Origin: an uncultured Paracoccaceae bacterium
Lineage (GTDB): Bacteria; Pseudomonadota; Alphaproteobacteria; Rhodobacterales; Rhodobacteraceae
Direction of reading: 5' to 3'
Assembly: GCA_938092015.1 (NCBI GenBank)
Contig: CALKOT010000097.1
Span: forward strand, 1 to 48,132
DNA length: 48,132 bases
Part shown: positions 9,098-17,685 of the stretch, piece by piece
How the letters are laid out: each line of letters begins with the position of its first letter
How positions within the stretch are numbered: position 1 is the stretch's first letter
Notes under the pieces: generated by a model
Databases searched by the model: none
Told to the model about the DNA's origin: nothing
The model's input: only the letters and a program-made list of their open reading frames with translations
Made by a program: the position numbers and the translations under genes

Positions 9098-9243
9098 AAG
9101 ACGTCGGTGAGCGCCGCCGTCTGAACCCACGAGTAGGCTTAATCCGGCACCTCAGCAGCACCACAACGATCTCGCAAAGCGAAAACGTTGCAGCCTATCC
9201 CTAGCATTCAGACGGACAGCAGTAGGCGTGTTATGTAACGCAA

Positions 9244-10035
9244 CTAGCTTTTGATTCCACGTGTACCGGGGGCTGGTGGTGTTTCAGGTGGGCCGGCAAA
9301 GCACTGTGCAATACGCATAAACTCTGCCGCATTCGGCCCCGTGGTCTTAAGCGATGTGTCGAGGACATTGCGGGTCTGCGTGACAACTTGGCAAAACTCC
9401 TCTGCCAGCCCTTCGACACGATCATCGCCCGCTTCACCATAAGTCCAAATCTCACCAGACGGCGCAGTCAAAATCAGTTGAGGCATCGGTTGCGGCGCAT
9501 CGCGGCCATTCACCTTGAACGTCCAACCGTAGGCGTTCATTCCAAGAACCACGACAGATCTGATGCGATCAGTATTTGTCCGGACTTTGCCAAGCAGATC
9601 GTATACCTCTTGCCCATGCGCCCAGGTTTCCATCAGCCGGGCTGAGATTGAAGACCGCGCCGACATTGATGGCCCCGCCCATTTGACACGAACTTTAGGG
9701 TCGGCATCTGCAAAAGCCTCTGTCATCGGGCTAAGGTAATCAGACCAAGCCTCGACCAACGCCCGGCCTTCCAGCGGGCACCATTCCGCCTCTACCGCGC
9801 CCATTGAACTACCAGCCATGCCTTTCGCGATTCCCGCAAAGAATTCGTCGAACCCGTCCGGATCTGTCAGTCCCATATGCGCTGCATAGTTCCACATGTG
9901 CAGATGGCGGATTACGCGGTTGATAGACCAATCCTTGAAGGCTGTCGGGGCTGCAAGTTGTTCGTCACTCAGGTCAGCGATCAGAGCCTCAAGTGATCGG
10001 CTTTCGTCCAGAAAGTCCTGTGCCTCTACGATCAT
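9244..10035 (-). CDS. TIGR03084 family metal-binding protein (DinB/maleylpyruvate-isomerase fold)
   Basis: The 263-residue protein has the DinB-like four-helix N-terminal domain of mycothiol-dependent maleylpyruvate isomerases: WSINRVIRHLHMWNYAAHM with the first metal-ligand histidine, and METWAHGQEVYDLLG with the second histidine. The C-terminal wing (about 190-255) matches the TIGR03084 subgroup. Its reaction is unknown. The start overlaps the carboxylase alpha stop (ATGA, 10032-10035), so the three genes form one translationally coupled operon and the protein probably acts in the same acyl-CoA pathway. Confidence 0.85.
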   Translation of the reverse strand: MIVEAQDFLDESRSLEALIADLSDEQLAAPTAFKDWSINRVIRHLHMWNYAAHMGLTDPDGFDEFFAGIAKGMAGSSMGAVEAEWCPLEGRALVEAWSDYLSPMTEAFADADPKVRVKWAGPSMSARSSISARLMETWAHGQEVYDLLGKVRTNTDRIRSVVVLGMNAYGWTFKVNGRDAPQPMPQLILTAPSGEIWTYGEAGDDRVEGLAEEFCQVVTQTRNVLDTSLKTTGPNAAEFMRIAQCFAGPPETPPAPGTRGIKS

Positions 10036-12011
10036 GCGTCATCCCCTTCGATTTCCATGATGAGATCTCCTGCCCCCGTTTGCGCGCCAACTGCGCCGGT
10101 CACAGAGGTTACCTTGCCGTCGATGGTCGCTAGGATCTCATGCTGCATTTTCATGGCTTCGAGGATAGCGAGTTTCTGGCCTGCAGACACCTCCTCCCCC
10201 TCCGTCACCAGAACTTCGAGCAATACGCCATGCATCGGTGCAGTTACACGACCGCCACCGCCAGCCGCATCGCCAGCGCCTCCGGGCCGGTGAATGTCCA
10301 CTGTCAGATCGCGGTCGGACAGGCTGAGATGCAACTTGTCGGGTGCACTAACAAATGCTGCCGACACTCGGCGCCCGTTGAGTGTTGCTTGCGCCTTTGT
10401 TTCACTGACAGACAGATCAGCGATTGCGATGACAACGTCGCCCTTCGTAGCCGTGAAACCATCGGCAACCGCACGGATAACGACGGTCACAACCTCTGCA
10501 TTCATAACGAACGAATAGAACGACCCCAAGGGCGCAGCGCTCGACCAGTTCATCAACTCATCCGCGACGCCAAGTGCAGCGCCAGAGGCTGCCTGACGCG
10601 CCCTTTCATGAAGGACCACAGCCGCGAGCGCATAATCAGCATTGCTTGCAGCAGCCATTTTGAAGCCAGCTTTGCCGTAAGTTTCCGCAATGAACGCTGT
10701 CGTCGCTTCCCCTCTTGCAAAGCCATCTTGCGCCAATGCGTCAATCAGGAAAGCGCGGTTGTTTTTCGGCCCAATCAAAGCCGTATTTTCAAGCGCGGCG
10801 ATCAGACGTTTGCGCGCCTCATCCCGGTTGGCGCCTGTGGCGATAACCTTCGCGAGCATCGGGTCGTAAAACGGCGATACCTCGCCCCCCGTTTCAATCC
10901 CACTGTCGGTTCGCATGCCAACGCCAGATGGTTCGGCCCACAGATGAATCGGACCTGTCGAAGGCAGAAAATTCTTATCCGGGTTTTCGGCATAAAGCCG
11001 GATTTCGATGGAGTGGCCGGTCAGTGTGACATCATCCTGCGTCATCCCCAACGGCACACCCATCGCAACGTTGAGCTGCAGGGCGACAAGGTCTAGCCCT
11101 GTCACCTCCTCAGTCACAGGGTGTTCGACTTGCAGACGGGTGTTCATTTCCAGAAAATAGAACGCGCCGCTTTCGTCGAGCAGAAACTCAACCGTCCCGG
11201 CGCCACGATAATCGACAGCCTTCGCCGCCGCGACTGCCGCCGCGCCCATTTCTGCGCGAAGTTCAGGCGTCATTACAGGACACGGCGCCTCTTCAATCAC
11301 CTTTTGGTGGCGACGCTGAACGGAACAGTCGCGTTCCCCAAGGTGCACACATTCACCGTGTGCATCGGCGAAAACCTGCACTTCAACATGCCTTGGGCGC
11401 AGAATGGCGCGCTCCAGGATCAACTCACCTGAACCAAATGCATTCTCAGCTTCAGAGCGGGCCAAACGGATCGCATCAGCCAGTTTAACGGGATCATCCA
11501 CCAGCCGCATACCCCTGCCGCCACCGCCAGCAGCTGCTTTGACCATGATGGGAAAGCCGACGCCTTTCGACTCTGCCAGCAGGGTTTCATCGGACTGATC
11601 CTCGCCCTGATAGCCGGGCACGCAGGGCACACCTGCTGCGATCATCGCGCGCTTGGCGCCAGCCTTGTCGCCCATCACTGTGATGGCGTTCGCGGGTGGG
11701 CCAACGAAGGTCAGACCAGCACCTGACACCGCCTCTGCGAAAGCGGCGTTTTCAGACAAAAAGCCATAGCCGGGGTGGATCGCATCTGCGCCGGCTTTGG
11801 CTGCGGCCGCCAGTATCTTGTCTGCAACAAGATAACTTTCACCCACTGGCGCTCCACCAATGCAAACTGCCTGATCCGCAAATTTCACATGAGGCGCGTT
11901 GGCGTCAGCTTCGGAATAGACCCCGACAGTCTTGATCCCCATGGCCTTTGCCGTACGCATGACCCGAACAGCGATTTCACCTCGGTTAGCGATAAGTAGA
12001 GTGTTGATCAT
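10032..12011 (-). CDS. Acyl-CoA carboxylase alpha subunit (biotin carboxylase plus biotin carrier)
   Basis: This 659-residue subunit carboxylates its own biotin with ATP and bicarbonate. The biotin carboxylase part (1 to about 450) has NRGEIAVRVMRTA, the ATP-grasp loop AAGGGGRGMRLV, and EMNTRLQVEHPVTE. A linker BT-like region follows, then a lipoyl/biotinyl domain with EAMKMQHE; the biotinylated lysine is residue 621. Domain order is that of methylcrotonyl-, geranyl- or propionyl-CoA carboxylases. The start ATG shares one base with the beta-subunit stop (TGATG). The partner protein and the TIGR03084 neighbour suggest a geranyl- or methylcrotonyl-type substrate, but the sequence alone does not decide. 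Confidence 0.93.
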   Translation of the reverse strand: MINTLLIANRGEIAVRVMRTAKAMGIKTVGVYSEADANAPHVKFADQAVCIGGAPVGESYLVADKILAAAAKAGADAIHPGYGFLSENAAFAEAVSGAGLTFVGPPANAITVMGDKAGAKRAMIAAGVPCVPGYQGEDQSDETLLAESKGVGFPIMVKAAAGGGGRGMRLVDDPVKLADAIRLARSEAENAFGSGELILERAILRPRHVEVQVFADAHGECVHLGERDCSVQRRHQKVIEEAPCPVMTPELRAEMGAAAVAAAKAVDYRGAGTVEFLLDESGAFYFLEMNTRLQVEHPVTEEVTGLDLVALQLNVAMGVPLGMTQDDVTLTGHSIEIRLYAENPDKNFLPSTGPIHLWAEPSGVGMRTDSGIETGGEVSPFYDPMLAKVIATGANRDEARKRLIAALENTALIGPKNNRAFLIDALAQDGFARGEATTAFIAETYGKAGFKMAAASNADYALAAVVLHERARQAASGAALGVADELMNWSSAAPLGSFYSFVMNAEVVTVVIRAVADGFTATKGDVVIAIADLSVSETKAQATLNGRRVSAAFVSAPDKLHLSLSDRDLTVDIHRPGGAGDAAGGGGRVTAPMHGVLLEVLVTEGEEVSAGQKLAILEAMKMQHEILATIDGKVTSVTGAVGAQTGAGDLIMEIEGDDA

Positions 12012-13633
12012 CAGAACCTCGCCACGCCAAAGCTGTTTGGCGTCAGATCGCGCGACCTTGCCTCCAGCACCGTCTCAATCGCCATCGCCAACACCTTTCG
12101 TGTATCGCGCGGGTCAATGACGCCCATGTCGAGGCAACGCCCAGACGTATAGAGAGCGCTTTCCTGCGCTGAGAAATGATCAGCAATCTTTTTCGCCTCC
12201 GCTTCAATCATCTCTCTTGGCACATCCATGCCACGCCTCTTGGCGCCTTGAGTAAAGACCTCAACCATCGTTTTCGAAGCCTGTTCGCCGCCCATCACAC
12301 CAGATTTTGAATTGGGCCATGCGAACAGAAAGTCAGGCTCATACCCATGCCCGCCCATGCCATAGTTTCCCGCACCATAGCTGGCGCCGATATATAGCGT
12401 GATCTTGGGCATCCGGGCATTCGCGACCGCCTGGATCATCTTCGATCCATGCTTGACCATACCTGCCTGCTCATACTCCGTCCCGACCATGTAGCCAGTG
12501 ATGTTGTTGAGGAAAATCAGCGGCATGTCCAACTGATCACAAAGCTGAATAAACTGCGCCGCCTTGTTCGACCCTTGCGGATCAAGTGGGCCGTTGTTGC
12601 CGATCACAGCGCAATCGAAACCCGTGATGGAAAGCTGCGAACAGACAGTCGCCGGGCCAAATCCGGGTTTGAATTCATCAAACGAAGACCCGTCCGCAAT
12701 CCGTGCAATCACTTCACGCACATCGTAAGCGGCTTTGTAGTCCATGGGGACAGCGCCTGCCAATTCCTCCGCCGCGTATTTCGGCGCTTCGAACGGCTTT
12801 CGTTTGGGCGCCTGCGCCCGGCGGTTCCAACCGAGACGACCAACCACATCGCGACATATCTCAACGCCATGCGCGTCATCCTCGGCCAGATATTCCACCA
12901 GACCAGACGTCGTGGCGTGCATCTCTGTTCCGCCAAGTTCCCGATCATCCGCTTCTTCACCCGTGGCGGCTTTGACCAACGCGGCCCCAGCCAGTGCGGC
13001 AAGGCCGGTTTTCTTCACGCCAATCACATAATCCGACAGGCCAGGCATGTAGGCGCCGCCAGCCGTTGATGGCCCATGCAACACAGTAATTACAGGAATG
13101 CCCGCCGCTGAAAGCCGAGCGAGGTTACGGAAGATCGCGCCACCTTTCGCCCAGCCTTCAACGCGATAGCCGGTCAGGTCAGCCCCAGCGCTTTCAACGA
13201 GGTGAATAAAAGGCAGCTTTTGCTTCAGCGCCAGTTCCTGCAATTCCAACCCGGCAGGCAAGCTCATCGGCGTCATTGCACCCGCCTTGATGCCGCTGTC
13301 GTCGGACCAGACAACACAACGCACGCCTGAGACGAAGCCGACGCCAGAGATCATCGAGGCGCCAGGAATGGACTTATCCGGGTTCTCATCCGCCACCATG
13401 TAGTTGGCCAGCGAATACATCCTGAGGAACGGCATGCCCGGATCCAGCAGCCGCGCAAGCCGTTCGCGCGGGGTCAGCTGGCCGCGTTTCTCAAACGTCG
13501 GTCGACGCTTTTCTGAGGCGGCCTCAGCGCGGGCTTCAAGCTTTCGAAGCTCTTCAATGCTGGCCAGCATCTCAGCCCGGTTTGTCTGAAAGCTATCAGA
13601 CGCTGGACTGACGCGGGATTGGTAAACGGGCAC
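12011..13633 (-). CDS. Acyl-CoA carboxylase beta subunit (carboxyltransferase)
   Basis: This 540-residue subunit transfers the carboxyl group from biotin to an acyl-CoA. Two crotonase-like halves are present: FEKRGQLTPRERLARLLDPG with VESAGADL in the N half, and NNITGYMVGTEYEQAGMVKH with YIGASYGAGNYGMGG in the C half (oxyanion-hole glycines). The N-terminus (about 1-40) is of the geranyl/methylcrotonyl type rather than the short propionyl type. The start is GTG at 13633 with AGGGAGA upstream. It is divergent from a TetR regulator, with an operator palindrome between the two genes. Confidence 0.92.
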   Translation of the reverse strand: MPVYQSRVSPASDSFQTNRAEMLASIEELRKLEARAEAASEKRRPTFEKRGQLTPRERLARLLDPGMPFLRMYSLANYMVADENPDKSIPGASMISGVGFVSGVRCVVWSDDSGIKAGAMTPMSLPAGLELQELALKQKLPFIHLVESAGADLTGYRVEGWAKGGAIFRNLARLSAAGIPVITVLHGPSTAGGAYMPGLSDYVIGVKKTGLAALAGAALVKAATGEEADDRELGGTEMHATTSGLVEYLAEDDAHGVEICRDVVGRLGWNRRAQAPKRKPFEAPKYAAEELAGAVPMDYKAAYDVREVIARIADGSSFDEFKPGFGPATVCSQLSITGFDCAVIGNNGPLDPQGSNKAAQFIQLCDQLDMPLIFLNNITGYMVGTEYEQAGMVKHGSKMIQAVANARMPKITLYIGASYGAGNYGMGGHGYEPDFLFAWPNSKSGVMGGEQASKTMVEVFTQGAKRRGMDVPREMIEAEAKKIADHFSAQESALYTSGRCLDMGVIDPRDTRKVLAMAIETVLEARSRDLTPNSFGVARF

Positions 13634-13683
13634 GCGAATCTCCCTGCAGGTATTCTTTCACAGAGATATAGCATTGATTGAGC

Positions 13684-13706
13684 CTTACTCAAATATTATG
13701 AGTAAG
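13684..13706. promoter_or_regulatory. Operator palindrome between carboxylase operon and tetR
   Basis: CTTACTCA-N7-TGAGTAAG is a perfect 8+8 inverted repeat with the AT-rich spacer AATATTA. It lies in the about 100-bp divergent intergenic region, 50 bp from the beta-subunit GTG and just upstream of the preferred tetR ATG. The size and symmetry suit a TetR dimer. A flanking TGAG/CTCA pair extends the symmetry imperfectly. Confidence 0.75.
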
Positions 13707-13733
13707 ACTCAGAAACGATCTGGGAAACCACTG

Positions 13734-14438
13734 ATGAGCCTGGATGATCCCCCCCCGACCGCGCGCTCAACCCGGCGTCAGAGGGTCGAAGAAAAAGAAC
13801 GCGCGATCCTGTCCGCCGCGCGCCGGATCTTTGAAGGCAAAGGATATGTGAGCGCGCGCGTGGCCGATGTCGCAGCCGCTATCGGTGTCGCAGAAGGTAC
13901 GATCTACACATACTTCCCTACCAAAGACGCGCTGGTACGCGCAATGCTGGAAAGCTTTTGGGAGGGTATCACCGCAGAGGCCCGTGCAGCTGTTGATGGC
14001 CACCCAGACATATTTGCCCGCTTGGAAGCGCTCGCGAAAAGCCATCTCGCGCTCTGCATACGCAACTGGTCGTTCCTTGAGCTGACCCTGCGGTTCTTGC
14101 CCGGACGTAGCCAGGATGCGCAGACGCGGTCGCTGATGCGGGACTATGTGGCTGTCTTTGATGAAACGTTCGCCACTGGCCAGGACAAGGGCGAATTGAT
14201 GGAGGAGGCTGAGCTGTGGGTCGCCCGCGATCAGTTCTACGGCGCATTGGAATATTCCGGACGGACGCTGATGCTGCGTGGCAATCCTGACACCGCGCCA
14301 GTTATAAACGCACTGATAAGCAGCTTTCGGGCGACTTATGGCGCAGGCGGGCAGCCAAAGGCTTTAGAGGGCCGACTGGCCAAGCTTGAGGCAAAATCCG
14401 CTATCCGGGTTGTCAGACCGGGGAAGCGGGCGCTGTGA
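13734..14438 (+). CDS. TetR/AcrR family transcriptional regulator
   Basis: The 234-residue regulator has an N-terminal TetR helix-turn-helix: ILSAARRIFEGKGY, then RVADVAAAIGVAEGTIYTYF and the KDALVRAML helix. The C-terminal ligand domain resembles acyl-CoA-sensing TetRs. ATG 13734 has GGGAAA upstream and leaves the operator outside the gene; ATG 13698 would overlap the operator and has no Shine-Dalgarno. It probably represses the divergent carboxylase operon until an acyl-CoA intermediate is present (inference). Its 3' end overlaps the convergent MmgE/PrpD gene by 26 bases. Confidence 0.88.
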   Translation: MSLDDPPPTARSTRRQRVEEKERAILSAARRIFEGKGYVSARVADVAAAIGVAEGTIYTYFPTKDALVRAMLESFWEGITAEARAAVDGHPDIFARLEALAKSHLALCIRNWSFLELTLRFLPGRSQDAQTRSLMRDYVAVFDETFATGQDKGELMEEAELWVARDQFYGALEYSGRTLMLRGNPDTAPVINALISSFRATYGAGGQPKALEGRLAKLEAKSAIRVVRPGKRAL

Positions 14439-15732
14439 TCAAGTCGATAAGGGTTGCGACACCCTGCGCTTGATCCAACTGTTTCACAGTGATCATCACC
14501 TCATCCGAACGCTCACCAAATCCGGCGCCTGCCATAAATGTGGTGAACTTGTCGTCGATTTCATGATCCGTCAGCGGGTTGTCAGCGTTGCCATTGGCCA
14601 CGCTGTCTTCTGAAATCAACGTGCGTCCGTCGCTCAAGTCCAACTCGATCCGCGCCCAGCGTTCTGAGGGGAAGGCGGCGTTGAAACGGTCGTCTTCGTG
14701 CGGCTCAAAGAGGTGCGAGAGGCGGATGATCTCTGGTTCGTTCAGGCCGGATGGACCTACCTCATCGACCCCGATTTTGCCGCGCGTCAGGAAGGCCGCT
14801 ACGGCGAAGGGCAGCGAATATTGCGCTTGCTCGGTATCTGCCGGGGCCGCTGTCGCAAGGCGGGCGGCCTCGTGGAACGTATGGACACGGATCGCCGTGA
14901 TGTTCGCCGCAGCGAAGTCGTGATCGCGGCTCAACTGGCGCGCCGCTTCAGTGGGCGGCTGGGCCCAGCGGCAAACAGGATATGGCTTGAAGTATTGTTC
15001 AAGGATCATCCAACGCTGACCCAGATCGGCAAACTCTTCCGCCCCTTCGACTGTAATCGCAGGCGCGCCAGTAAAGCCATCTTCGGCCAGGTAACAAGCT
15101 GAAACCCCCGCCATCGCCCCCCAGCCAGAGCCGTCTTTCAGCATGGTTGGATGGTCGATCACCCGCATCATCTGGCTGCGCGGGCCATGATATTCAGCAA
15201 TTCCCAGAGCGTGGCGCCATTGATCCTCAGCCAGGCCAAGAACCCGCGCTGACATCGCAGCGATCCCGACCGCGACCCAGGCGCCTGAGGTGTGATAGTC
15301 GCTAACGGTGGCATGCAGGTTCAACCCTGCGCGGATGGTCACTTCGTAGCCGATGGCGAGCGTTGCCAGAAAGTCCACGCCGGACATGTCCCGCCCCTCA
15401 GCCATCGCTAAGAGAGCAGGGAAGAGGCCACATCCGGCGTGGCCCTTTACCTCTGGATAGCCATCATGGGCGTCGATGGCATCGATGGTCATGCCGCCCG
15501 CCAGCGCGGCGCCTGCGGGGCTGACGGTACGACCATCGAACAGCATCCGGGCGGATGCCGAGCCCGCCCCGAACTGTGATGCTGCGTGCCCCCGGATGAT
15601 GCGTGAGAGAGGCGTGGTGGAGCCTGCGGCGCCAACTCCGACCAAATCCAGCAGGCAACGTTTTGTCATATGCTGGACATCGGCAGGCAGGTCATCCCAG
15701 CCAGTTTGGGTGATGAATTCGTAAAGGGACAA
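14413..15732 (-). CDS. MmgE/PrpD family protein
   Basis: About 439 residues, a member of the MmgE/PrpD fold family that includes 2-methylcitrate dehydratase and cis-aconitate decarboxylase. Seen in order: VKGHAGCGLFPALLA, IGYEVTIRAGLNL, the YHTSGAWVAVGIAA active-site region, YHGPRSQMMRV, FKPYPVCRWAQPP. The substrate is not predictable from these motifs. A TTG at 15732 is preceded by GGTGGAGG at ideal spacing; a GTG at 15744 is the alternative. Three palindromes lie 100-220 bp upstream. The 26-bp 3' overlap with tetR means convergent transcription. Confidence 0.85.
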   Translation of the reverse strand: MSLYEFITQTGWDDLPADVQHMTKRCLLDLVGVGAAGSTTPLSRIIRGHAASQFGAGSASARMLFDGRTVSPAGAALAGGMTIDAIDAHDGYPEVKGHAGCGLFPALLAMAEGRDMSGVDFLATLAIGYEVTIRAGLNLHATVSDYHTSGAWVAVGIAAMSARVLGLAEDQWRHALGIAEYHGPRSQMMRVIDHPTMLKDGSGWGAMAGVSACYLAEDGFTGAPAITVEGAEEFADLGQRWMILEQYFKPYPVCRWAQPPTEAARQLSRDHDFAAANITAIRVHTFHEAARLATAAPADTEQAQYSLPFAVAAFLTRGKIGVDEVGPSGLNEPEIIRLSHLFEPHEDDRFNAAFPSERWARIELDLSDGRTLISEDSVANGNADNPLTDHEIDDKFTTFMAGAGFGERSDEVMITVKQLDQAQGVATLIDLITAPASPV

Positions 15733-15847
15733 GGTAGCCTCCACCGCTTTTTATGGCCTTTAGCTTCGGTCGAGGATCATGCCGGGGTTTGTCCGTTTGC
15801 GGCGTTGTAGGCCGCTATTTGGCCCTAAGCGCGGTGAAACCACCAAG

Positions 15848-15949
15848 GGTTTCACGCGTGAAACCGCAGGTAAACGTTTAAAATGCATGAGAATTAGGAA
15901 TTCGTTAACGGATAGACTGCGAGGTGATATTTCAAACGTTTGTTGAAAT
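15848..15949. promoter_or_regulatory. Three operator-like palindromes upstream of the MmgE/PrpD gene
   Basis: Within 102 bases there are GGTTTCACGCGTGAAACC (15848-15865, perfect 18 bp), TAAACGTTTA (15871-15880) and ATTTCAA-N7-TTGAAAT (15929-15949) enclosing CAAACGTTTG. An extra GGTGAAACC half-site precedes the first. CG-centred perfect palindromes are typical of LacI/GalR-family sites. No such regulator is in the window. The 459-base stretch 15733-16191 that contains them holds no convincing gene. Confidence 0.5.
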
Positions 15950-16191
15950 AACTTAGGGAACCCGGCCATTTAGAACGCCATGAATGGTCCAAATACAAAC
16001 TATCGACCATTCAGCCCCTAGCGTCAGTCATCTACGGTAATGTGGGTGGATGTTACAGTAGCAAAACACAAATCCGAACATCATCCGGGACTTCGGATTG
16101 CCAATCAGTGCGGTGATGACGGTGGTGTATCTCAGGCGCCAGGCGTGGCAGACGGCCCCACGAAAACGCAGGGCCGCCAAATTTTCAGTTC

Positions 16192-16924
16192 TCAGGCGAC
16201 AGCTTTGCACCGCCAGCCAAGCAGCCCAAACACTGCGAACCCACCCAGCAGCATTGGCAAAGCTGCAGGCAAGGGCACCGGTGCGATACCTGCGTTAAAG
16301 GCGAACTCAAAGTCCGGCTCAAACGTGATCGGCCCAAAGATCTCTTGCAGCGTCAGTTCAACCTCAGTCAGTTGATTGCCGATCAGTGCTACGCCGACGA
16401 TGAAGTCACCGAAAATGGATGTCGCATCGGAATCCACATTGCTGAACTGGAATCGAATCTCCAACCCTTCAAAGTTCCCAAAAACCGGGTCATCGAGTGG
16501 GATAATTCCTTCCGGCGCCGGATCATTCAGCAAGATCTACAAAAGGCGCACCGAATGTAACGACTTCATCAAAGTCAGTTCCAATGAATCCCAACAGTTC
16601 GTTGACCGAGACTGGCGGCGTGACGATGGATTCATTAAAGAATGTACGCCCGCCAGCCTCAAAACTGGCTGAAAGCTCAAACTGTTATAAGGCGTCAGGA
16701 TTTTCGATCAGCGATTCAGCAAAGAACGTGCCTGTCACTGCGATGAAGAATAGACCTGAAGTGCCCGCTTGCGGGTCTGGCGCTTCTTCTACGGTTGTGA
16801 CTACCCAGCCTTCGACGACAACATTCGCCCCACCTGGAACCGCAGCCTGTGCAAAGCTAAACCCGATAAAAAGTATTGCTGCGCTGAAAGCCGCAGCCTG
16901 CGTAAGCAATCTGGATACAAGCAT
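16192..16924 (-). pseudogene. VPLPA-CTERM sorted exported protein, broken
   Basis: The gene starts MLVSRLLTQAAAFSAAILF with a signal peptide ending in AQA. A TAA (16685-16687) then interrupts the frame after NPDAL, but the same frame goes on sensibly (QFELSASFEAGGRTFF, IVTPPVSVNELLGFIG). A one-base shift near 16530-16538 then moves it into the frame LLNDPAPEGIIPLDD, which runs to the C-terminal sorting signal VPLPAALPMLLGGFAVFGLL followed by a basic end. VPLPA-CTERM is the roseobacter variant of PEP-CTERM, handled by an exosortase. The intact protein would have about 240 residues. Two lesions mean it is probably not made in full. Confidence 0.75.
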
Positions 16925-17024
16925 CGAAACACCCTCCCATTTGCGATTATAGGCAGGAAGATGCCAGAATTTTTGGGGTATCTCAATAAGAATGCTGTGC
17001 AGAAATGCTCACTTCGGGATATTC

Positions 17025-17578
17025 TCACACGCTACCGAGGCTTAAACTGCCCCAATGTTTCACTTCGGGACTCCCAAATAGGGCAGAACAGTCGGTGGGC
17101 GCTGGCAAGTCAACTTCTCCTTCCCAATGGGTTACGTTGAGAAAGTCATCTCTGGCTGGCTCAGCCAGGTATCTGCCAAAGCCTGCAATGCCAACATATT
17201 TCCCCGTACCGCCAATCGCTGTCCAGTCGCCAACGCGATGAAACCGTTCGCGCCTTTGGTCGCCAGGTTTGGTGTCAGTCATCACATAGCGCACAGTCCA
17301 TGTGTCGGGCATGCGTCCAAAGATGCAGATGCCTTCCCCCTCAGACATCTTAGTGGTCCAGTAAGACGTGCCATAACATCTTACCGGCAGGATCTTTGAG
17401 AACGGGCCAGTCTCAAAGGTGATGTCCCCGCGGCTTTTGAATTTTTGTAGCCAACGCCGGGCGCTGGCATCCAAACCTCATTATCACCCCGATAGAGGAG
17501 TTTGCCTTTGAAACGCTCCGCCGCACTGGCTGGCGCTGCGGCAGCGAGGAAGACGAAGACAAGCAGCAGTAGTTTCAT
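17025..17578 (-). pseudogene. Secreted beta-barrel-like protein, frameshifted
   Basis: A signal peptide (MKLLLLVFVFLAAAAPASA) and RFKGKLLYRGDNEVWMPAPG are in one frame. The rest, beginning near KFKSRGDITFETGPFSKI and ending at TGA 17025, is in another frame. The switch lies near 17430-17455, in the A-rich stretch CTACAAAAATTCAAAAG, so a single-base indel is likely. The GDWTAIGGTGKYVGIAGFG block resembles the GTGKYxGI motif of secreted small beta-barrels (allene-oxide-cyclase or dirigent-like), but I cannot name the family. Expected length is about 185 residues. Confidence 0.65.
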
Positions 17579-17637
17579 CTGGCATTCTCCGATCAGTCAG
17601 GAAATCCTAGCATCTCGGCGAGTTTGGCCAAGAAAAA

Positions 17638-17658
17638 CCCCAGCGCGGAACGCCGGGG
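17638..17658 (-). terminator. Rho-independent terminator of the peptide ABC operon
   Basis: On the minus strand CCCCGGCG-TTCCG-CGCTGGGG is followed by TTTTTCTT, 28 bases after the ATPase stop codon. The stem is preceded by a run that makes ten Gs in total on the plus strand (17655-17664), so the left arm can slip. Confidence 0.85.
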
Positions 17659-17685
17659 GGGGGGTATTTTGGCAAACGTAGTCAG

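Noticed and set aside
10140-11096. A 318-codon plus-strand frame opposite the carboxylase alpha gene
   Set aside because: It is a mirror of the biotin carboxylase coding sequence with no recognisable domains or ribosome-binding site.
15760-15969. A 69-codon minus-strand frame over the palindromes upstream of the MmgE/PrpD gene
   Set aside because: Overlaps operator-like sequences, has no motif and no convincing start; regulatory DNA is the better explanation.
17655-17664. Run of ten G as a phase-variation tract
   Set aside because: It lies outside coding sequence, between a stop codon and its terminator, so slippage would not switch a gene.
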